Shown piece by piece: positions 15,970 through 25,269 of a DNA stretch of 64,000 nucleotides (position 1 is its first letter; each line of letters begins with the position of its first letter). A program made the position numbers and the translations under genes. This stretch comes from Bacillus sp. EB106-08-02-XG196. GTDB taxonomy: Bacteria; Bacillota; Bacilli; Bacillales; Cytobacillaceae. Location: the NCBI RefSeq assembly GCF_013396335.1, contig NZ_JABWSY010000001.1:186001-250000 (forward strand). Reading direction: 5' to 3'. The notes under the pieces were generated by a model. The model had not been told where the DNA came from. It did not search any database and saw nothing but the letters and a program-made list of their open reading frames with translations.

Positions 15970-16724
15970 TACTTTTCGTCGTCTACATAAGGATCATGTT
16001 CATAGGCCGGCAGGTCTCCAAAGCTTGTCATAATTCCTTCTTCATCAAGTGACTGTTCATATCGTTCATGCTGCGGGTTTGGGTACACGGTAATATTGTT
16101 TCCATACATATCATTCCCTACAAAGTTTTCATAATCCTCCACATAACCTTCATTTTCATCTGGTTCACTCCCAACATCATTGTAGTGCTCTTGTGGAAAA
16201 GCTAGATCCGATGGTGTATCGGATGTTCCCCATTGTTCTACAATCTGCCAAGAATCCTCAGCGTCAAAGGCTACATTTTCATCCTTTGAATCCATATCAA
16301 ATTTTCCAAACGGCGGCATTAATACTCCCTCTTCAATAGGTCGATCATGTGAAACAACCTGATCTGGACTATGTTCCTTACAATAGGTCGTATTAGGCAA
16401 TGCCTCCAATCGCTCATAAGAAATCTCATTCCCACATACTTCACATTTTCCATACGAACCATTTTCCATTGCTTCAAGTGCTTTATTAATATTTCTTAGC
16501 TGTAAATCAGTATGCTCATTTAACGCAATATCCTTTTCTCGTTCATACAACTCTGAACCTTCATCTGCAGGATGATTATCATAACTTGATAACTCCCCCA
16601 TCGATTCATGAAAATGACCTCGTTCTAAACCATAATGGTCATTTTGCTCGAGACGCTCTTCTATTTCCTCTTTTTCCTTTAGTAATTGCAAACGAAAACC
16701 AGCAAGCTGCTCTGTCGTTAACAT
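15969..16724 (-). CDS. yteA: YteA-family DksA/TraR-type zinc finger protein
   Basis: 251 residues. An N-terminal coiled coil (LLKEKEEIEERLEQ) is followed near residue 95 by a TraR/DksA zinc finger: CEVCGNEISYERLEALPN, then TYCKEH, so the fourth ligand appears to be His. The C-terminal 120 residues are acidic and low in complexity. YteA-type proteins are found in Bacillus, and the family is linked to sporulation by conservation (TIGR02890). By analogy it may act on RNA polymerase, but this is not shown. ATG 16724 follows AAGGGG. Confidence 0.88.
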   Translation of the reverse strand: MLTTEQLAGFRLQLLKEKEEIEERLEQNDHYGLERGHFHESMGELSSYDNHPADEGSELYEREKDIALNEHTDLQLRNINKALEAMENGSYGKCEVCGNEISYERLEALPNTTYCKEHSPDQVVSHDRPIEEGVLMPPFGKFDMDSKDENVAFDAEDSWQIVEQWGTSDTPSDLAFPQEHYNDVGSEPDENEGYVEDYENFVGNDMYGNNITVYPNPQHERYEQSLDEEGIMTSFGDLPAYEHDPYVDDEK

Positions 16725-16945
16725 AGTAAACCCCTTTCAAGGCTTATTGCTTATCTATATCGCCCATTTAATTTCACCTTTATCTAGTACCTTTTTATTT
16801 TCATTGATTTGGCCGATGATTATGTAATTAATTTAGTGATTCCAACAAAAACCTAATTGCTCTTATGAACAAACTGAATAAGTTTTTGGCGAGCGTGTAT
16901 CTTAACATATAGAACGATATTAGAAAAAGAAAAGAGGGGACTTCA

Positions 16946-17119
16946 ATGGTAAACGAAAATTTTAATAAATTCAAAAAAGAACAGCAGAACCACCAAAGCG
17001 TATATTTGGGCGGCGCTAACCAACAACGCGGCAAGAATGACCCAGAATATAATAACCAGGACAATACAGATAAATCAGCAGGAGCAACTGGGAGAAGTGT
17101 GAATGGGCAAATCGAGTAG
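16946..17119 (+). CDS. Hypothetical 57-aa Asn/Gln-rich protein
   Basis: 57 codons from ATG 16946 behind GAGGGGAC. The product begins MVNENFNKFKKEQQNHQSVY and is rich in Asn, Gln, Lys and Gly, reminiscent in composition of small spore proteins, but no SASP signature is present. The frame overlaps the start of the amino acid permease by 17 bases, so the two are probably translationally coupled. Unrecognised family. Confidence 0.6.
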   Translation: MVNENFNKFKKEQQNHQSVYLGGANQQRGKNDPEYNNQDNTDKSAGATGRSVNGQIE

Positions 17120-18464
17120 CGGGGAAAATGAACAAAAAAATATGAAGTGGTGGCAGCTTTCGTTATTTGGGGTGGGGTGTACAATCGGTACAGGATTCTT
17201 CCTAGGGTCCAGTATCGCCATCAAAATGACAGGACCTGCTATTCTAATCGCCTTCATACTAGCAGCGGCTGGAACCTATTTGGTCTTTGATGCACTGGCA
17301 AAGATGACTGTACAGGAACCTCTAAAGGGCGGGTTTAGGTCCTATGCGAAAAAAGCCTTCGGCAGATGGGCTGGATTTAGCAGCGGCTGGGTCTACTGGA
17401 TGTCAGAGGTTTTAATTATGGGCAGTCAAATGACCGCTCTTTCCATTTTTTCGCGATTTTGGTTCCCAAAAATTCCACTATGGGCATTTGCTGGTGTTTA
17501 TGCTCTCCTTGGACTAGTTGTCGTCTTAATCGGCGTAAGTATACTAAACAAATTAGAGAATATTCTTGCCGTCATAAAAATAGCGGCGATATTAATGTTC
17601 GTTGTCATTGCTTTATTGGCGATATTCGGAGTGATTGATGGAGACCGGCCTATTCAATATCCTGACAGCAGGAAGGATTTAATTCCCCATGGGTTATTAG
17701 GGTTATGGTCCGGGGTGATTTTTGCCTTCTATGCATTTGGGGGAATTGAAATTCTAGGCTTAATGGCTACCCAATTAAAGGATCCAAAGGAAGCTCCTAA
17801 GGCTGGCAAGGTAATGCTGATAACTCTTATGGTTATCTACATACTCTCCATTGGTCTTGCTGTCTTAATGGTTCCATGGAATCAGTTTAATGGTGAGAAA
17901 AGTCCATTCGTTAATGCATTAGACAACTACAATTTAACGTTTATTCCACATCTTTTTAACGGAGCATTAATCATTGCAGGATTTTCAACGATGGTTGCCT
18001 CCCTATTTGCTGTTACCAGCATTCTTGTTACACTCTCTGAAGAAGGAGATGCACCAGGATTATTTTGCAGGCAGGGGAAACTAAAAGTACCTATTCCCAC
18101 TTTACTCATTACCGTTTTGGGAATATCTGCTTCAATTGTCTGCGCCCTTTTAATGCCAGGCCATGTTTATGAATACATTACCACCGCAGCAGGACTCATG
18201 CTCCTTTACAATTGGATTTTTATTTTAGCATCATCATGGAAATTATTAGAGGTAACAGCAAAGGATAAAATTAAATACTCCATTGGGATCCTGTTCATTC
18301 TTATCGCAGTTAGTGGAACGTTATTTCATAGCACAAGCCGGCCTGGTTTCTTCATTAGCCTGGCTTTCGTTGGTATTATTGGCTGCATAACTTTAATTAT
18401 GAATTTCAAGTGGAAAAAGAAAAAGAAGAAGGGCAAAGTACTTAGTCCTTGGCCAACTGCTTAA
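17103..18464 (+). CDS. Amino acid permease (APC superfamily)
   Basis: 453 residues with about twelve membrane segments. The start of TM1, GVGCTIGTGFFLGSSIAI, is the unwound substrate motif of the APC/AAT family (GxGxxIGTGxFLG). FYAFGGIEILGL in TM6 is also typical. This is a proton-coupled importer of the AapA/RocE/YtnA group; the amino acid is not predictable. ATG 17103 overlaps the small upstream gene. C-terminal tail is Lys-rich. Followed by a clear terminator. Confidence 0.9.
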   Translation: MGKSSSGENEQKNMKWWQLSLFGVGCTIGTGFFLGSSIAIKMTGPAILIAFILAAAGTYLVFDALAKMTVQEPLKGGFRSYAKKAFGRWAGFSSGWVYWMSEVLIMGSQMTALSIFSRFWFPKIPLWAFAGVYALLGLVVVLIGVSILNKLENILAVIKIAAILMFVVIALLAIFGVIDGDRPIQYPDSRKDLIPHGLLGLWSGVIFAFYAFGGIEILGLMATQLKDPKEAPKAGKVMLITLMVIYILSIGLAVLMVPWNQFNGEKSPFVNALDNYNLTFIPHLFNGALIIAGFSTMVASLFAVTSILVTLSEEGDAPGLFCRQGKLKVPIPTLLITVLGISASIVCALLMPGHVYEYITTAAGLMLLYNWIFILASSWKLLEVTAKDKIKYSIGILFILIAVSGTLFHSTSRPGFFISLAFVGIIGCITLIMNFKWKKKKKKGKVLSPWPTA

Positions 18465-18466
18465 TT

Positions 18467-18494
18467 GCCAGCGCTTATATTCGCTGGCTTTTTT
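18467..18494 (+). terminator. Terminator of the permease unit
   Basis: GCCAGCG (18467-18473) pairs with CGCTGGC (18482-18488), followed by TTTTTTG. Confidence 0.88.
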
Positions 18495-18497
18495 GAG

Positions 18498-19124
18498 TTA
18501 TCCAAATAAAACATTAAAGGCTTGGAAGCCAAAGTAAATCCCGAAACCAATCAGAGAGACTCCAGACAACAGCGAAATCCCGACGAGCAGCTTTGATGTT
18601 AAATACTTCCGAAAATTACTTGCAATCCCAGCCATCGTAATATCCCAAATAAGTAATCCAATAAAAATGGCACTGCTGTAAATGATTAATTGACTTGTTT
18701 CATAGGTTGCAGCAGTCTTGGCCAGCACAGAGCCGTAAATCCCCAGCCAAAATAATATTGTTAACGGGTTAGATATCGACATAAAGAAACCAGATAAAAA
18801 GGATTTTACTAAGTGTTCATCCTTCCTTTTCTCCCCTATGTTCAGCTTATTAGCGGATAGCATGGTTTCAATTCCGGTGTAAATTAGGACAAAACAGCCA
18901 AATAACCATAAAAATGTTTTCATAAAAGGCGTTTCAAGGAAGTGAACAACTCCAAAATACACAATCAACATGTAAACCCCATCAGCTACGACCGCCCCTA
19001 CCCCAATAAGCCATGAATGCATAAAACCATGTTTTATCCCTTTATCAATTTGGGCGGCATTAATGGGACCAATAGGAGCCGCCAGCGACAATCCCAGCAA
19101 AATATAACTCAAAAATACATTCAT
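18498..19124 (-). CDS. LysE-family amino acid exporter
   Basis: 208 residues, six membrane segments, with the family start LLGLSLAAPIGPINAAQIDK (the conserved APIGP) and ISNPLTILFWLGIYG in the middle. LysE/RhtB proteins export amino acids such as lysine or homoserine in exchange for protons. ATG 19124 follows GGGAGA. It converges on the amino acid permease gene across a terminator. Substrate unknown. Confidence 0.9.
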   Translation of the reverse strand: MNVFLSYILLGLSLAAPIGPINAAQIDKGIKHGFMHSWLIGVGAVVADGVYMLIVYFGVVHFLETPFMKTFLWLFGCFVLIYTGIETMLSANKLNIGEKRKDEHLVKSFLSGFFMSISNPLTILFWLGIYGSVLAKTAATYETSQLIIYSSAIFIGLLIWDITMAGIASNFRKYLTSKLLVGISLLSGVSLIGFGIYFGFQAFNVLFG

Positions 19125-19210
19125 CCTAATCTCTCCCTGAATTGAAATAGAAGCCTGTCTATCAATTTCTATTCAGGAAAAAGGGGTTGTACCACTTTAT
19201 TTTCAAAGAA

Positions 19211-19241
19211 AAGGAGTTTTCTTTTGGTAAGAAAACTCCTT
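19211..19241 (-). terminator. Terminator of the gtrA operon
   Basis: AAGGAGTTTTCTT (19211-19223) pairs perfectly with AAGAAAACTCCTT (19229-19241); minus-strand reading ends in TTTTCTTTG. Confidence 0.85.
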
Positions 19242-19671
19242 ATGCCGTCTTTACAGTGTTGAATACAAAGTATTTTTGCCCTAGGTAATTACCTATTGTA
19301 TATAACACACATCCAATAAGAACAGCTCCATTTTGTTCAACAAATGTACTTACATAATGAAAGGAGTTGAACCAAATCATTAGCCTTTCACTAAAGAAAT
19401 AAGCTCCAAAATAGCATATGAGTATGATGGTTACAAATCTTGGCAGCCCTCTTTGAACGGAAACCGTACTATTGAAGGTAAAAGATCGGTTTAATAAATA
19501 ACTAATACAAGCCCCCGCTGAATTTCCCACTAAGGTCGAAACCCAATACGAAAGATGCAGGGCATTTAGTAAAACGAATATGATAAATAAACCTACACAT
19601 GTATTGATAACCCCAACCAGAAGAAAACGAATGAAAGAATTAGTTCGTTTTATAAAATTCCTCCTCCTCAT
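19240..19671 (-). CDS. GtrA-family membrane protein
   Basis: 143 residues, four membrane segments, beginning with the family landmark RFLLVGVINTCVGLFIIF; SYLLNRSFTFNS is also typical. GtrA proteins are thought to flip polyprenyl-linked sugars. The frame overlaps the upstream glycosyltransferase by 32 bases. The ATG at 19671 has no ribosome site before it, whereas a perfect AGGAGGAGG lies just inside codons 2-4, so the true start may be a rare codon (ATA at codon 7) or the motif may be chance from the upstream Glu codons. Confidence 0.85.
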   Translation of the reverse strand: MRRRNFIKRTNSFIRFLLVGVINTCVGLFIIFVLLNALHLSYWVSTLVGNSAGACISYLLNRSFTFNSTVSVQRGLPRFVTIILICYFGAYFFSERLMIWFNSFHYVSTFVEQNGAVLIGCVLYTIGNYLGQKYFVFNTVKTA

Positions 19672-20650
19672 TTTTTCTAATTAAGTGCCGCCGTGGGATT
19701 GGCATAGAAAAGGTATCAATATCAACAATAAACTTGGGACGCTGCTTTGATTCCTTATAGATTTTTCCTACATACTCCCCAATTAGCCCGATAGCAATTA
19801 ACTGCAGGCCGCCAATTAACCAGATAGATGTTATAAGTGACGTCCAGCCTGTTTGTGTTTCCCCTAATGTTTTTAGCATTAAAAAGTATACGCCAAATAA
19901 CAGACTTAGGAAAAAGGAAACAAAGCCGATCATTAACACAAAGCGAATCGGTGAAACAGAAAAGGAGGTAATTCCATCAAAGGCAAAAGCCAGCATTTTT
20001 TTTAACGGATACTTTGTTTCACCTGCTTGTCTTTCTTTACGGTCATAGTAGACAATATCCGAACGAAATCCGAGGAGTGGAACAATACCGCGTAAAAAAA
20101 GATTTACCTCTTTAAATTCTTCTAACTCCATTAAAGCTCGTTTACTCATTAAACGAAAATCCGCATGGTTATAAACAAGATCAACACCCAATTTTTTCAT
20201 TACCTTATAAAAACCTTGAGCCGTACTCCTTTTAAAGATGGTGTCAGTATCCCTTCGCTTTCGAACGCCATACACAATCTCATTTCCTTCATTAAACTTT
20301 TGGATAAATTCACGAATAACCTGAACATCATCCTGCAGGTCTGCGTCAATAGAGACAACACAATCTGAAGAGACTTTTGCTGCAAACAATCCTGCTAACA
20401 AGGCGTTTTGATGACCAACATTTCTTGATAATTTTATTCCGCGGACATGCTCATTTCTTAATCCTGCTTTATAAATGATTTCCCATGTTCGATCCTTACT
20501 TCCATCATCTACGAACAATATCTTGGTTTTGTTAGAAACAAGCTGTTCACTGATCAACTCTTTTACGAACAGGTCAAGTTGATGAATGGTTTCAGGTAAA
20601 ACATCTTCTTCATTAAAACAAGGCACGACTATTGTCAGGACAGGCTCCAT
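19640..20650 (-). CDS. ykoT: Family 2 glycosyltransferase with C-terminal membrane helices (YkoT/GtrB-like)
   Basis: 336 residues. The GT-A fold begins TIVVPCFNEEDVLPETIHQL and has the metal-binding DxD in VSIDADLQDD near residue 101. Two membrane helices near residues 230-300 are those of DPM1/GtrB-type polyprenyl-phosphate sugar transferases. It sits between the YkoS-like membrane protein and GtrA, so the unit likely makes, flips and uses a lipid-linked sugar to decorate a cell-surface polymer. Start ATG 20650 behind GGAGG. The sugar and acceptor are unknown. Symbol given by resemblance to the B. subtilis ykoST pair. Confidence 0.85.
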   Translation of the reverse strand: MEPVLTIVVPCFNEEDVLPETIHQLDLFVKELISEQLVSNKTKILFVDDGSKDRTWEIIYKAGLRNEHVRGIKLSRNVGHQNALLAGLFAAKVSSDCVVSIDADLQDDVQVIREFIQKFNEGNEIVYGVRKRRDTDTIFKRSTAQGFYKVMKKLGVDLVYNHADFRLMSKRALMELEEFKEVNLFLRGIVPLLGFRSDIVYYDRKERQAGETKYPLKKMLAFAFDGITSFSVSPIRFVLMIGFVSFFLSLLFGVYFLMLKTLGETQTGWTSLITSIWLIGGLQLIAIGLIGEYVGKIYKESKQRPKFIVDIDTFSMPIPRRHLIRKNEEEEFYKTN

Positions 20651-20671
20651 ATCTGTAATAACCTCCGATGT

Positions 20672-22345
20672 TTACAAAGTCTTGTATAGATAGATTTTCC
20701 ATGCGGAACTTTTCGATTCAAATATCTTATCCAATGTCAGTTGATTTTCATCTGAGTTTGTAATGGGCAGTGCAGACAGGATATACTGACCACCCATCTC
20801 TTTAAACACGGATGTATTTAATTGCAGGTTGTTTAATTTCCTTTTAGAGTCCTTCTTAACCATATATTTTTTCCCTAGCTGGTCCGTAAAGAGATAACAG
20901 CGGCCGCCCCATTGATCAAAGTATTTGTGAATCGTTTTATTTTTTGCTAATTCCGACTCTATTATTTTTCTAAATTTGTGCTTATAGGTTAATGGATAAA
21001 AGTTATTATAGGTATCTAGCGTGTAAAAGCCATTATACTGCGAAATGGCAGGATGAATTCCGATACTAGCTACCCGATAATTTTCTTGATCTTGTCCGAT
21101 GTGCTCTTTAATCTCTGCAAATAATTCCTCCGCATAAAATTCTTTAACTGTTGGCTTTTTCTGATAGATAATCTCATCATTAAATAAACATAATAAAAGA
21201 ATTTGCAGGATAGCCAACCATTTTGCCGTTTTCGACCAGCTATGTCCTTGAAGGGAGAGTATCTTCAATGCCAGGGCAAATCCAACATATATGACCATCG
21301 GCCTTAAAAAGTGATAGCGGGCAAAGTTAAAGGTATCCATAAAGTGAAACCTTTTCGTTAATGGTAACCAGCCTTTATAAAACCAAAAAGCATACCAGAG
21401 AGATAACAAGATATTTAAGACAAATAAAAAGACAAAAAGCTTTTCCTGTCTCCAAAGTTTTTTTGAAAAGACAAAATAAAGGGCAATTAACGTAACGGGT
21501 AAAATAAATAAACCATGCACCGTCATGACATGCGTATGTCCTAAAACATAATTTTTTAGCGTTAATCGTACTACTCTCCATAAGGGTAAGGAAGCATGGA
21601 AATATTCGTCACGGCTGTTTGGTTCAGTGGAAAATAAAAAGGAATAAATCAATCGGTATTCAACGAGCATGAAAATACAAGTCATATAGGCAATAGCAAA
21701 AAAGAAACGAAGATTCCATCCTTTGCCTCTGACAACATCCAAGAGCCAAAAGATTCCCATGGCACTTAAAAAAAAGAAAAAACCTAGAACGATACTTGCG
21801 TAAAAAGGAATTAACGCTAGGACTATGTAATCTTTCTTCGTTCCTTCTCCGTTTCGAATATTAAGGAAAGCCCACAGTGCGAGCGGCATTCCCAGTGTAC
21901 TAAGCATTCCTGATGGCCAAAAGGGAGTTAAAGCAAATGCCAGCGCTGTACCAATCTGCAGGAAGATCCACCTATCACCTGCAAGGAGATGTTTTTTTAA
22001 TAGTAAATACATCCCTATAAATGCGACTATTCTTGTTAATGCCTGACTGAGACCATAGGCAATCATAGTTGGAAATAACGCATAGAGCCAAACAATGATA
22101 CTGTATTCCGTTCCAAATGCATTTCTTGGCACCCCATTTATAATTTGGGGAATCACAGCATTTACATCTCCAAACATTTGACCGCTTCTGGCTAGAACTT
22201 TATACCATGCTAAATTGGAATCCAAGTTATCATGAACACGGATATGAGCGTCCTCTTGGAGAATAAAGAGTGGGGAAAGATAAATTGTTAGAATTAGCAA
22301 AGCAAAAAGGATGAACTTCAGTTCTTTTTTCGTATCAGTGTACAC
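20672..22345 (-). CDS. ykoS: Large polytopic membrane protein, YkoS-like (DUF6044)
   Basis: 557 residues with ten or more membrane helices and a C-terminal soluble part from about residue 420. IRVHDNLDSNLAWYKVLAR near the N-terminus resembles the acidic first extracytoplasmic loop of GT-C glycosyltransferases, which would use a lipid-linked sugar made by the neighbouring GT2. It starts at GTG 22345 (GAGGTG upstream) and is the first gene of the three-gene operon, 21 bases from the next. Enzymatic role is inference. Confidence 0.8.
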   Translation of the reverse strand: MYTDTKKELKFILFALLILTIYLSPLFILQEDAHIRVHDNLDSNLAWYKVLARSGQMFGDVNAVIPQIINGVPRNAFGTEYSIIVWLYALFPTMIAYGLSQALTRIVAFIGMYLLLKKHLLAGDRWIFLQIGTALAFALTPFWPSGMLSTLGMPLALWAFLNIRNGEGTKKDYIVLALIPFYASIVLGFFFFLSAMGIFWLLDVVRGKGWNLRFFFAIAYMTCIFMLVEYRLIYSFLFSTEPNSRDEYFHASLPLWRVVRLTLKNYVLGHTHVMTVHGLFILPVTLIALYFVFSKKLWRQEKLFVFLFVLNILLSLWYAFWFYKGWLPLTKRFHFMDTFNFARYHFLRPMVIYVGFALALKILSLQGHSWSKTAKWLAILQILLLCLFNDEIIYQKKPTVKEFYAEELFAEIKEHIGQDQENYRVASIGIHPAISQYNGFYTLDTYNNFYPLTYKHKFRKIIESELAKNKTIHKYFDQWGGRCYLFTDQLGKKYMVKKDSKRKLNNLQLNTSVFKEMGGQYILSALPITNSDENQLTLDKIFESKSSAWKIYLYKTL

Positions 22346-22469
22346 TCATTCACACCTCGTAAACCTGTGTCCTCTATTTAACCTTATGTTTAATAAAGTT
22401 TGCATATGGAATGGAAATTATTCCTTTTTATCAATTGTTTTCCTCCCTAAAAAGGCTTTAAATAAAAAA

Positions 22470-22501
22470 AATAACCTTCCGAATGAACGAAAGGTTATTT
22501 T
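22470..22501 (-). terminator. Terminator of the spo0E-like gene
   Basis: AATAACCTT pairs with AAGGTTATT; the minus strand then reads TTTTTTATTT. Confidence 0.85.
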
Positions 22502-22510
22502 TACTATGAT

Positions 22511-22675
22511 TTAATGCTTTATTTGTATATTACCGTATACATTTAAGAGAAGGTCGAGCTTTTGGCTGCATTGAACAACATTTGGGTTCGAGAATCCATA
22601 TTGTTGTGCTAAACCAATCATTTCTATCCTCGTTTTTTCAATATCAGTTAACAAATAGTCCATGCTAGTTTCCAT
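22511..22675 (-). CDS. Spo0E-family aspartyl-phosphate phosphatase, 54 aa
   Basis: A 54-residue gene missed by normal length cut-offs. ATG 22675 has GGTTGGAGC before it. The product starts METSMDYLLTDIEKTRIEMI and holds the Spo0E signature SxxxD in CSQKLDLLLN (Ser37, Asp41). Proteins of this family (Spo0E, YisI, YnzD) dephosphorylate Spo0A-P and delay sporulation. Monocistronic with its own terminator. Which paralogue it is cannot be decided. Confidence 0.88.
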   Translation of the reverse strand: METSMDYLLTDIEKTRIEMIGLAQQYGFSNPNVVQCSQKLDLLLNVYGNIQIKH

Positions 22676-22817
22676 AGCTCCAACCTCTTTTCATGTTTAT
22701 AACATATTTATATTATTAACCTTAATTTATAAATTTTAACAATATAATACAAGTAGAATTAGTAAAAATTATTGTATCTTTCGTGAACATTATTCTAGTA
22801 CAATATTCCTAACGGGT

Positions 22818-23216
22818 TTATTCTGTACTTAATATAGATTCGAGTTCCTTTACAAGAGTCTTCCCTGTTTCAATATACTGTTCAGGAAAACTGGCGTCCT
22901 TATCAACTGGTTCGGAAAATTGATTTAAAGTGCCTGCGTCACCAATATGGTCATCAAGTCCTATTTGATATTTATGAGACAATAGGAATGGAGTGCCAAG
23001 CTCCACTGTACAGTTTCGTGCGTCTAACTGTCCATCGATGGCTGAAAATGGCAGCCTCAGAAATTGATATCCCACTTCATCATTTATTTTGTAGTCAAAG
23101 GCACCATGGTCATAATCCCAGTTACCGCCGATTGAATAACCGATTGGCTTTAATTTTTGTTCCAGCTTATACAAATCAAACTGCTTACCTTCTACACTTG
23201 ATGGTATTTCAATCAT
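22818..23216 (-). CDS. yugN: YugN-like protein
   Basis: 132 residues, matching the length of B. subtilis YugN (about 133). Recognised by GYSIGGNWDYDHGAFDYKIN and the neighbouring pgi gene, as in B. subtilis. Soluble, no catalytic motif; function unknown. ATG 23216 follows AAGGGGG. Confidence 0.9.
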   Translation of the reverse strand: MIEIPSSVEGKQFDLYKLEQKLKPIGYSIGGNWDYDHGAFDYKINDEVGYQFLRLPFSAIDGQLDARNCTVELGTPFLLSHKYQIGLDDHIGDAGTLNQFSEPVDKDASFPEQYIETGKTLVKELESILSTE

Positions 23217-23420
23217 GATTAAACCCCCTTATCATCATTATTATTTATTAGTTTCTCCAAAGGCTCTTTTCTTAAACTTTGTTGCTTTTTGAAACAAAAT
23301 TTAAAAAAAGAGCCTGCAAACTAAATTCAAAATCGCAAAATAACTATTTCCACGTTAAAATCGGCTTTAAGATTTTAACAACAATCTTTACGAAAACAGC
23401 CCTCCAAAAAAGATAAAAAA

Positions 23421-23456
23421 TAGAGTACTGATTTTGTCAGTACTCTACTTTTTTAT
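23421..23456. terminator. Bidirectional terminator downstream of pgi
   Basis: TAGAGTACTGA (23421-23431) pairs perfectly with TCAGTACTCTA (23437-23447); T-runs on both strands. Confidence 0.9.
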
Positions 23457-23477
23457 TTGCTGTGCTGAATTGGGTCT

Positions 23478-23727
23478 GTTGATTTCCGTTCCAGGCACTT
23501 CGCTTTCCGCGGGCGGTTCGGGGAGCCTGTCTAGCTGCTGCGCCTAGCCCCTCGAGTCGCTTCGGTCCCAACGTTGAAGTCAAAGAACGACTTCATCGTC
23601 AGGCCCTCCAGCGCTTGTCGGGGCTGTACAAGGCGCTTCCGCTTTTCCTACTCCTCGCCGCTTACGCGCCTGCGGGGTCTCCCCTGCCCCGTCCTCCCGC
23701 AGGAGTCTCGTGCCTTCCACTCCAATT
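23478..23727. repeat. GC-rich dispersed Bacillus intergenic repeat, interrupted
   Basis: The outer arms (GTTGATTTCCGTTCCAGGCA at 23478 on, and CCTCCCGCAGGAGTCTCGTG ending near 23712) belong to a GC-rich intergenic repeat that I recall as common in Bacillaceae genomes. Its GC content stands out from the surrounding AT-rich DNA. The expected junction GAGGAGGCTCCCC is split here by the 117-bp repeat copy A. Confidence 0.65.
23530..23646 (-). repeat. Hairpin repeat copy A (diverged), nested in the outer repeat
   Basis: Shares both ends (TCTAGCT...GCGCCTAG and GTACAAGGCGCTTCCGCTTTT, shortened) with the copies at 40843 and 54805 but differs in the middle, where compensating changes keep a hairpin (GAAGTC...GACTTC). 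Orientation relative to pgi is the same as the other copies have to their upstream genes. Confidence 0.75.
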
Positions 23728-23756
23728 AACAGAGTGCCAAAATCAATCAATTGCTT

Positions 23757-25103
23757 TTAAAGTCTTTTTTCTAATTCAGCCTTTTTCTCTTCAAAACCTG
23801 GTTTTCCTAATAATGCAAACATGTTTACTTTGTATGCTTCGACTCCTGGCTGGTCGAATGGATTTACTCCTAGGAGGTATCCACTCATTGCACATGCCTT
23901 TTCGAAGAAATAGACTAGGTAGCCAAATGTGTATTCATCCAATTCAGGAATGGATACGATTAAGTTTGGTACGCCTCCATCTGTATGTGCAAGCATTGTT
24001 CCTTGGAATGCTTTGTTGTTTACAAAGTCAACGGATTGTCCTGCTAAATAATTTAAGCCGTCTAAATCACTATCTGCCTCTTCAATCGTCAATTCATGGC
24101 GTGGTTTTTCCACCTTAATGACTGTTTCAAACAAATCACGGCGGCCTTCTTGTACATATTGTCCTAAAGAATGTAGATCGGTTGAGAAGTTAGCGGAAGA
24201 AGGGTAAATTCCTTTTTGGTCTTTTCCTTCACTCTCTCCAAATAGTTGCTTCCACCATTCTGAAAAGTATTGAAGTCCAGGCTCGTAATTGATTAGCATT
24301 TCAATCGTTTTCCCTTTATTATAAAGAGCATTTCGAACAGCTGCATATTGGTAAGCAGGATTTTCTTCTAGCTCTGAATGGCTGAAGTCTTCTTGTGCTT
24401 TAGAAGCTCCCTGCATCATCTTATCAATGTCCGCACCACTTACAGCTATAGGAAGTAAACCAACTGCTGTTAATACTGAATAGCGTCCACCAATATCATC
24501 TGCGATAACAAAGGATTCATAACCTTCTTCATTGGCCAAGGTTTTCAGTGCACCTCTTGCTTTGTCTGTTGTTGCATAAATTCTCTTCTTTGCTTCTTCA
24601 GCACCATACTTTTCCTCAAGAAGTTTACGGAAGATTCTAAAGGCTATCGCTGGCTCCGTTGTCGTTCCAGACTTTGAAATAACATTGACGGAAAAGTCTT
24701 TTCCGTCCAGGACGTCCATAACATCTCTCATATAAGTGGAGCTGATATTATTGCCAACAAAAATAATTTGTGGTGTTTTACGCTTTTCTTTTGGCAGGGC
24801 ATTGTAGAAACTATGCTGAAGCATTTCAATTGCAGCTCTTGCGCCTAAATACGATCCGCCAATCCCAATCACAAGGAGTACATCTGAATCGGCCTTAATT
24901 TTTTCTGCCGCTTTTTTAATACGTGAAAATTCTTCCTTATCATAATTTGCAGGAAGTTCTATCCAGCCTAAAAAGTCACTTCCTGCTCCTGTCTGTTCAT
25001 GCAGGGAATGGTGTGCGACCTTCACGGCGTCGCGTAAATATGTAATCTCATGTTCTGCAAAGAAGGCTAACGCTTTTGAATAATCAAAACGTATGTGTGT
25101 CAT
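23757..25103 (-). CDS. pgi: Glucose-6-phosphate isomerase
   Basis: 448 residues from ATG 25103 (TTGGAGGA upstream), against about 450 in B. subtilis; the longer frame adds ten residues with no ribosome site. SIS-fold phosphosugar motifs are visible: [11 protein letters not shown] and [12 protein letters not shown], plus the catalytic Glu region [10 protein letters not shown]. Interconverts glucose-6-P and fructose-6-P in glycolysis and gluconeogenesis. Stands between yugN and yugJ as in B. subtilis. Its 3' region carries a nested repeat before the terminator. Confidence 0.97.
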   Translation of the reverse strand: MTHIRFDYSKALAFFAEHEITYLRDAVKVAHHSLHEQTGAGSDFLGWIELPANYDKEEFSRIKKAAEKIKADSDVLLVIGIGGSYLGARAAIEMLQHSFYNALPKEKRKTPQIIFVGNNISSTYMRDVMDVLDGKDFSVNVISKSGTTTEPAIAFRIFRKLLEEKYGAEEAKKRIYATTDKARGALKTLANEEGYESFVIADDIGGRYSVLTAVGLLPIAVSGADIDKMMQGASKAQEDFSHSELEENPAYQYAAVRNALYNKGKTIEMLINYEPGLQYFSEWWKQLFGESEGKDQKGIYPSSANFSTDLHSLGQYVQEGRRDLFETVIKVEKPRHELTIEEADSDLDGLNYLAGQSVDFVNNKAFQGTMLAHTDGGVPNLIVSIPELDEYTFGYLVYFFEKACAMSGYLLGVNPFDQPGVEAYKVNMFALLGKPGFEEKKAELEKRL

Positions 25104-25240
25104 GTATGTAATCCTCCAATATTTTATTTTCAATACTCACTTTAACCAATGCTGGACAGATTATCAAGAATGGGCTTCCCTTGTAAGCGTACCCATTTTC
25201 GCCAATTTTTTTACATTTTAAAGATTTTGTCGAAAAGGAA

Positions 25241-25268
25241 AAACGAGCATTAAAAATGCCCGTTATTT
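25241..25268 (-). terminator. Terminator of yugJ
   Basis: On the minus strand AACGGGCATT and AATGCTCGTT pair around TTT and are followed by TTTTCC. It overlaps the stop-proximal bases. Confidence 0.7.
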
Positions 25269-25269
25269 T

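Larger units (their letters stand above)
23217..23756. other. Intergenic region with pgi terminator and nested repeats
   Basis: 540 bases. 23217-23420 shows no gene or motif I can name. Then come a terminator and a GC-rich composite repeat (see separate entries) forming the 3' untranslated region of pgi. Confidence 0.7.

Noticed and set aside
23615..24118. 167-aa plus-strand ORF across the repeat and the pgi 3' end
   Set aside because: Antisense to pgi, built from the GC-rich repeat, no ribosome site.
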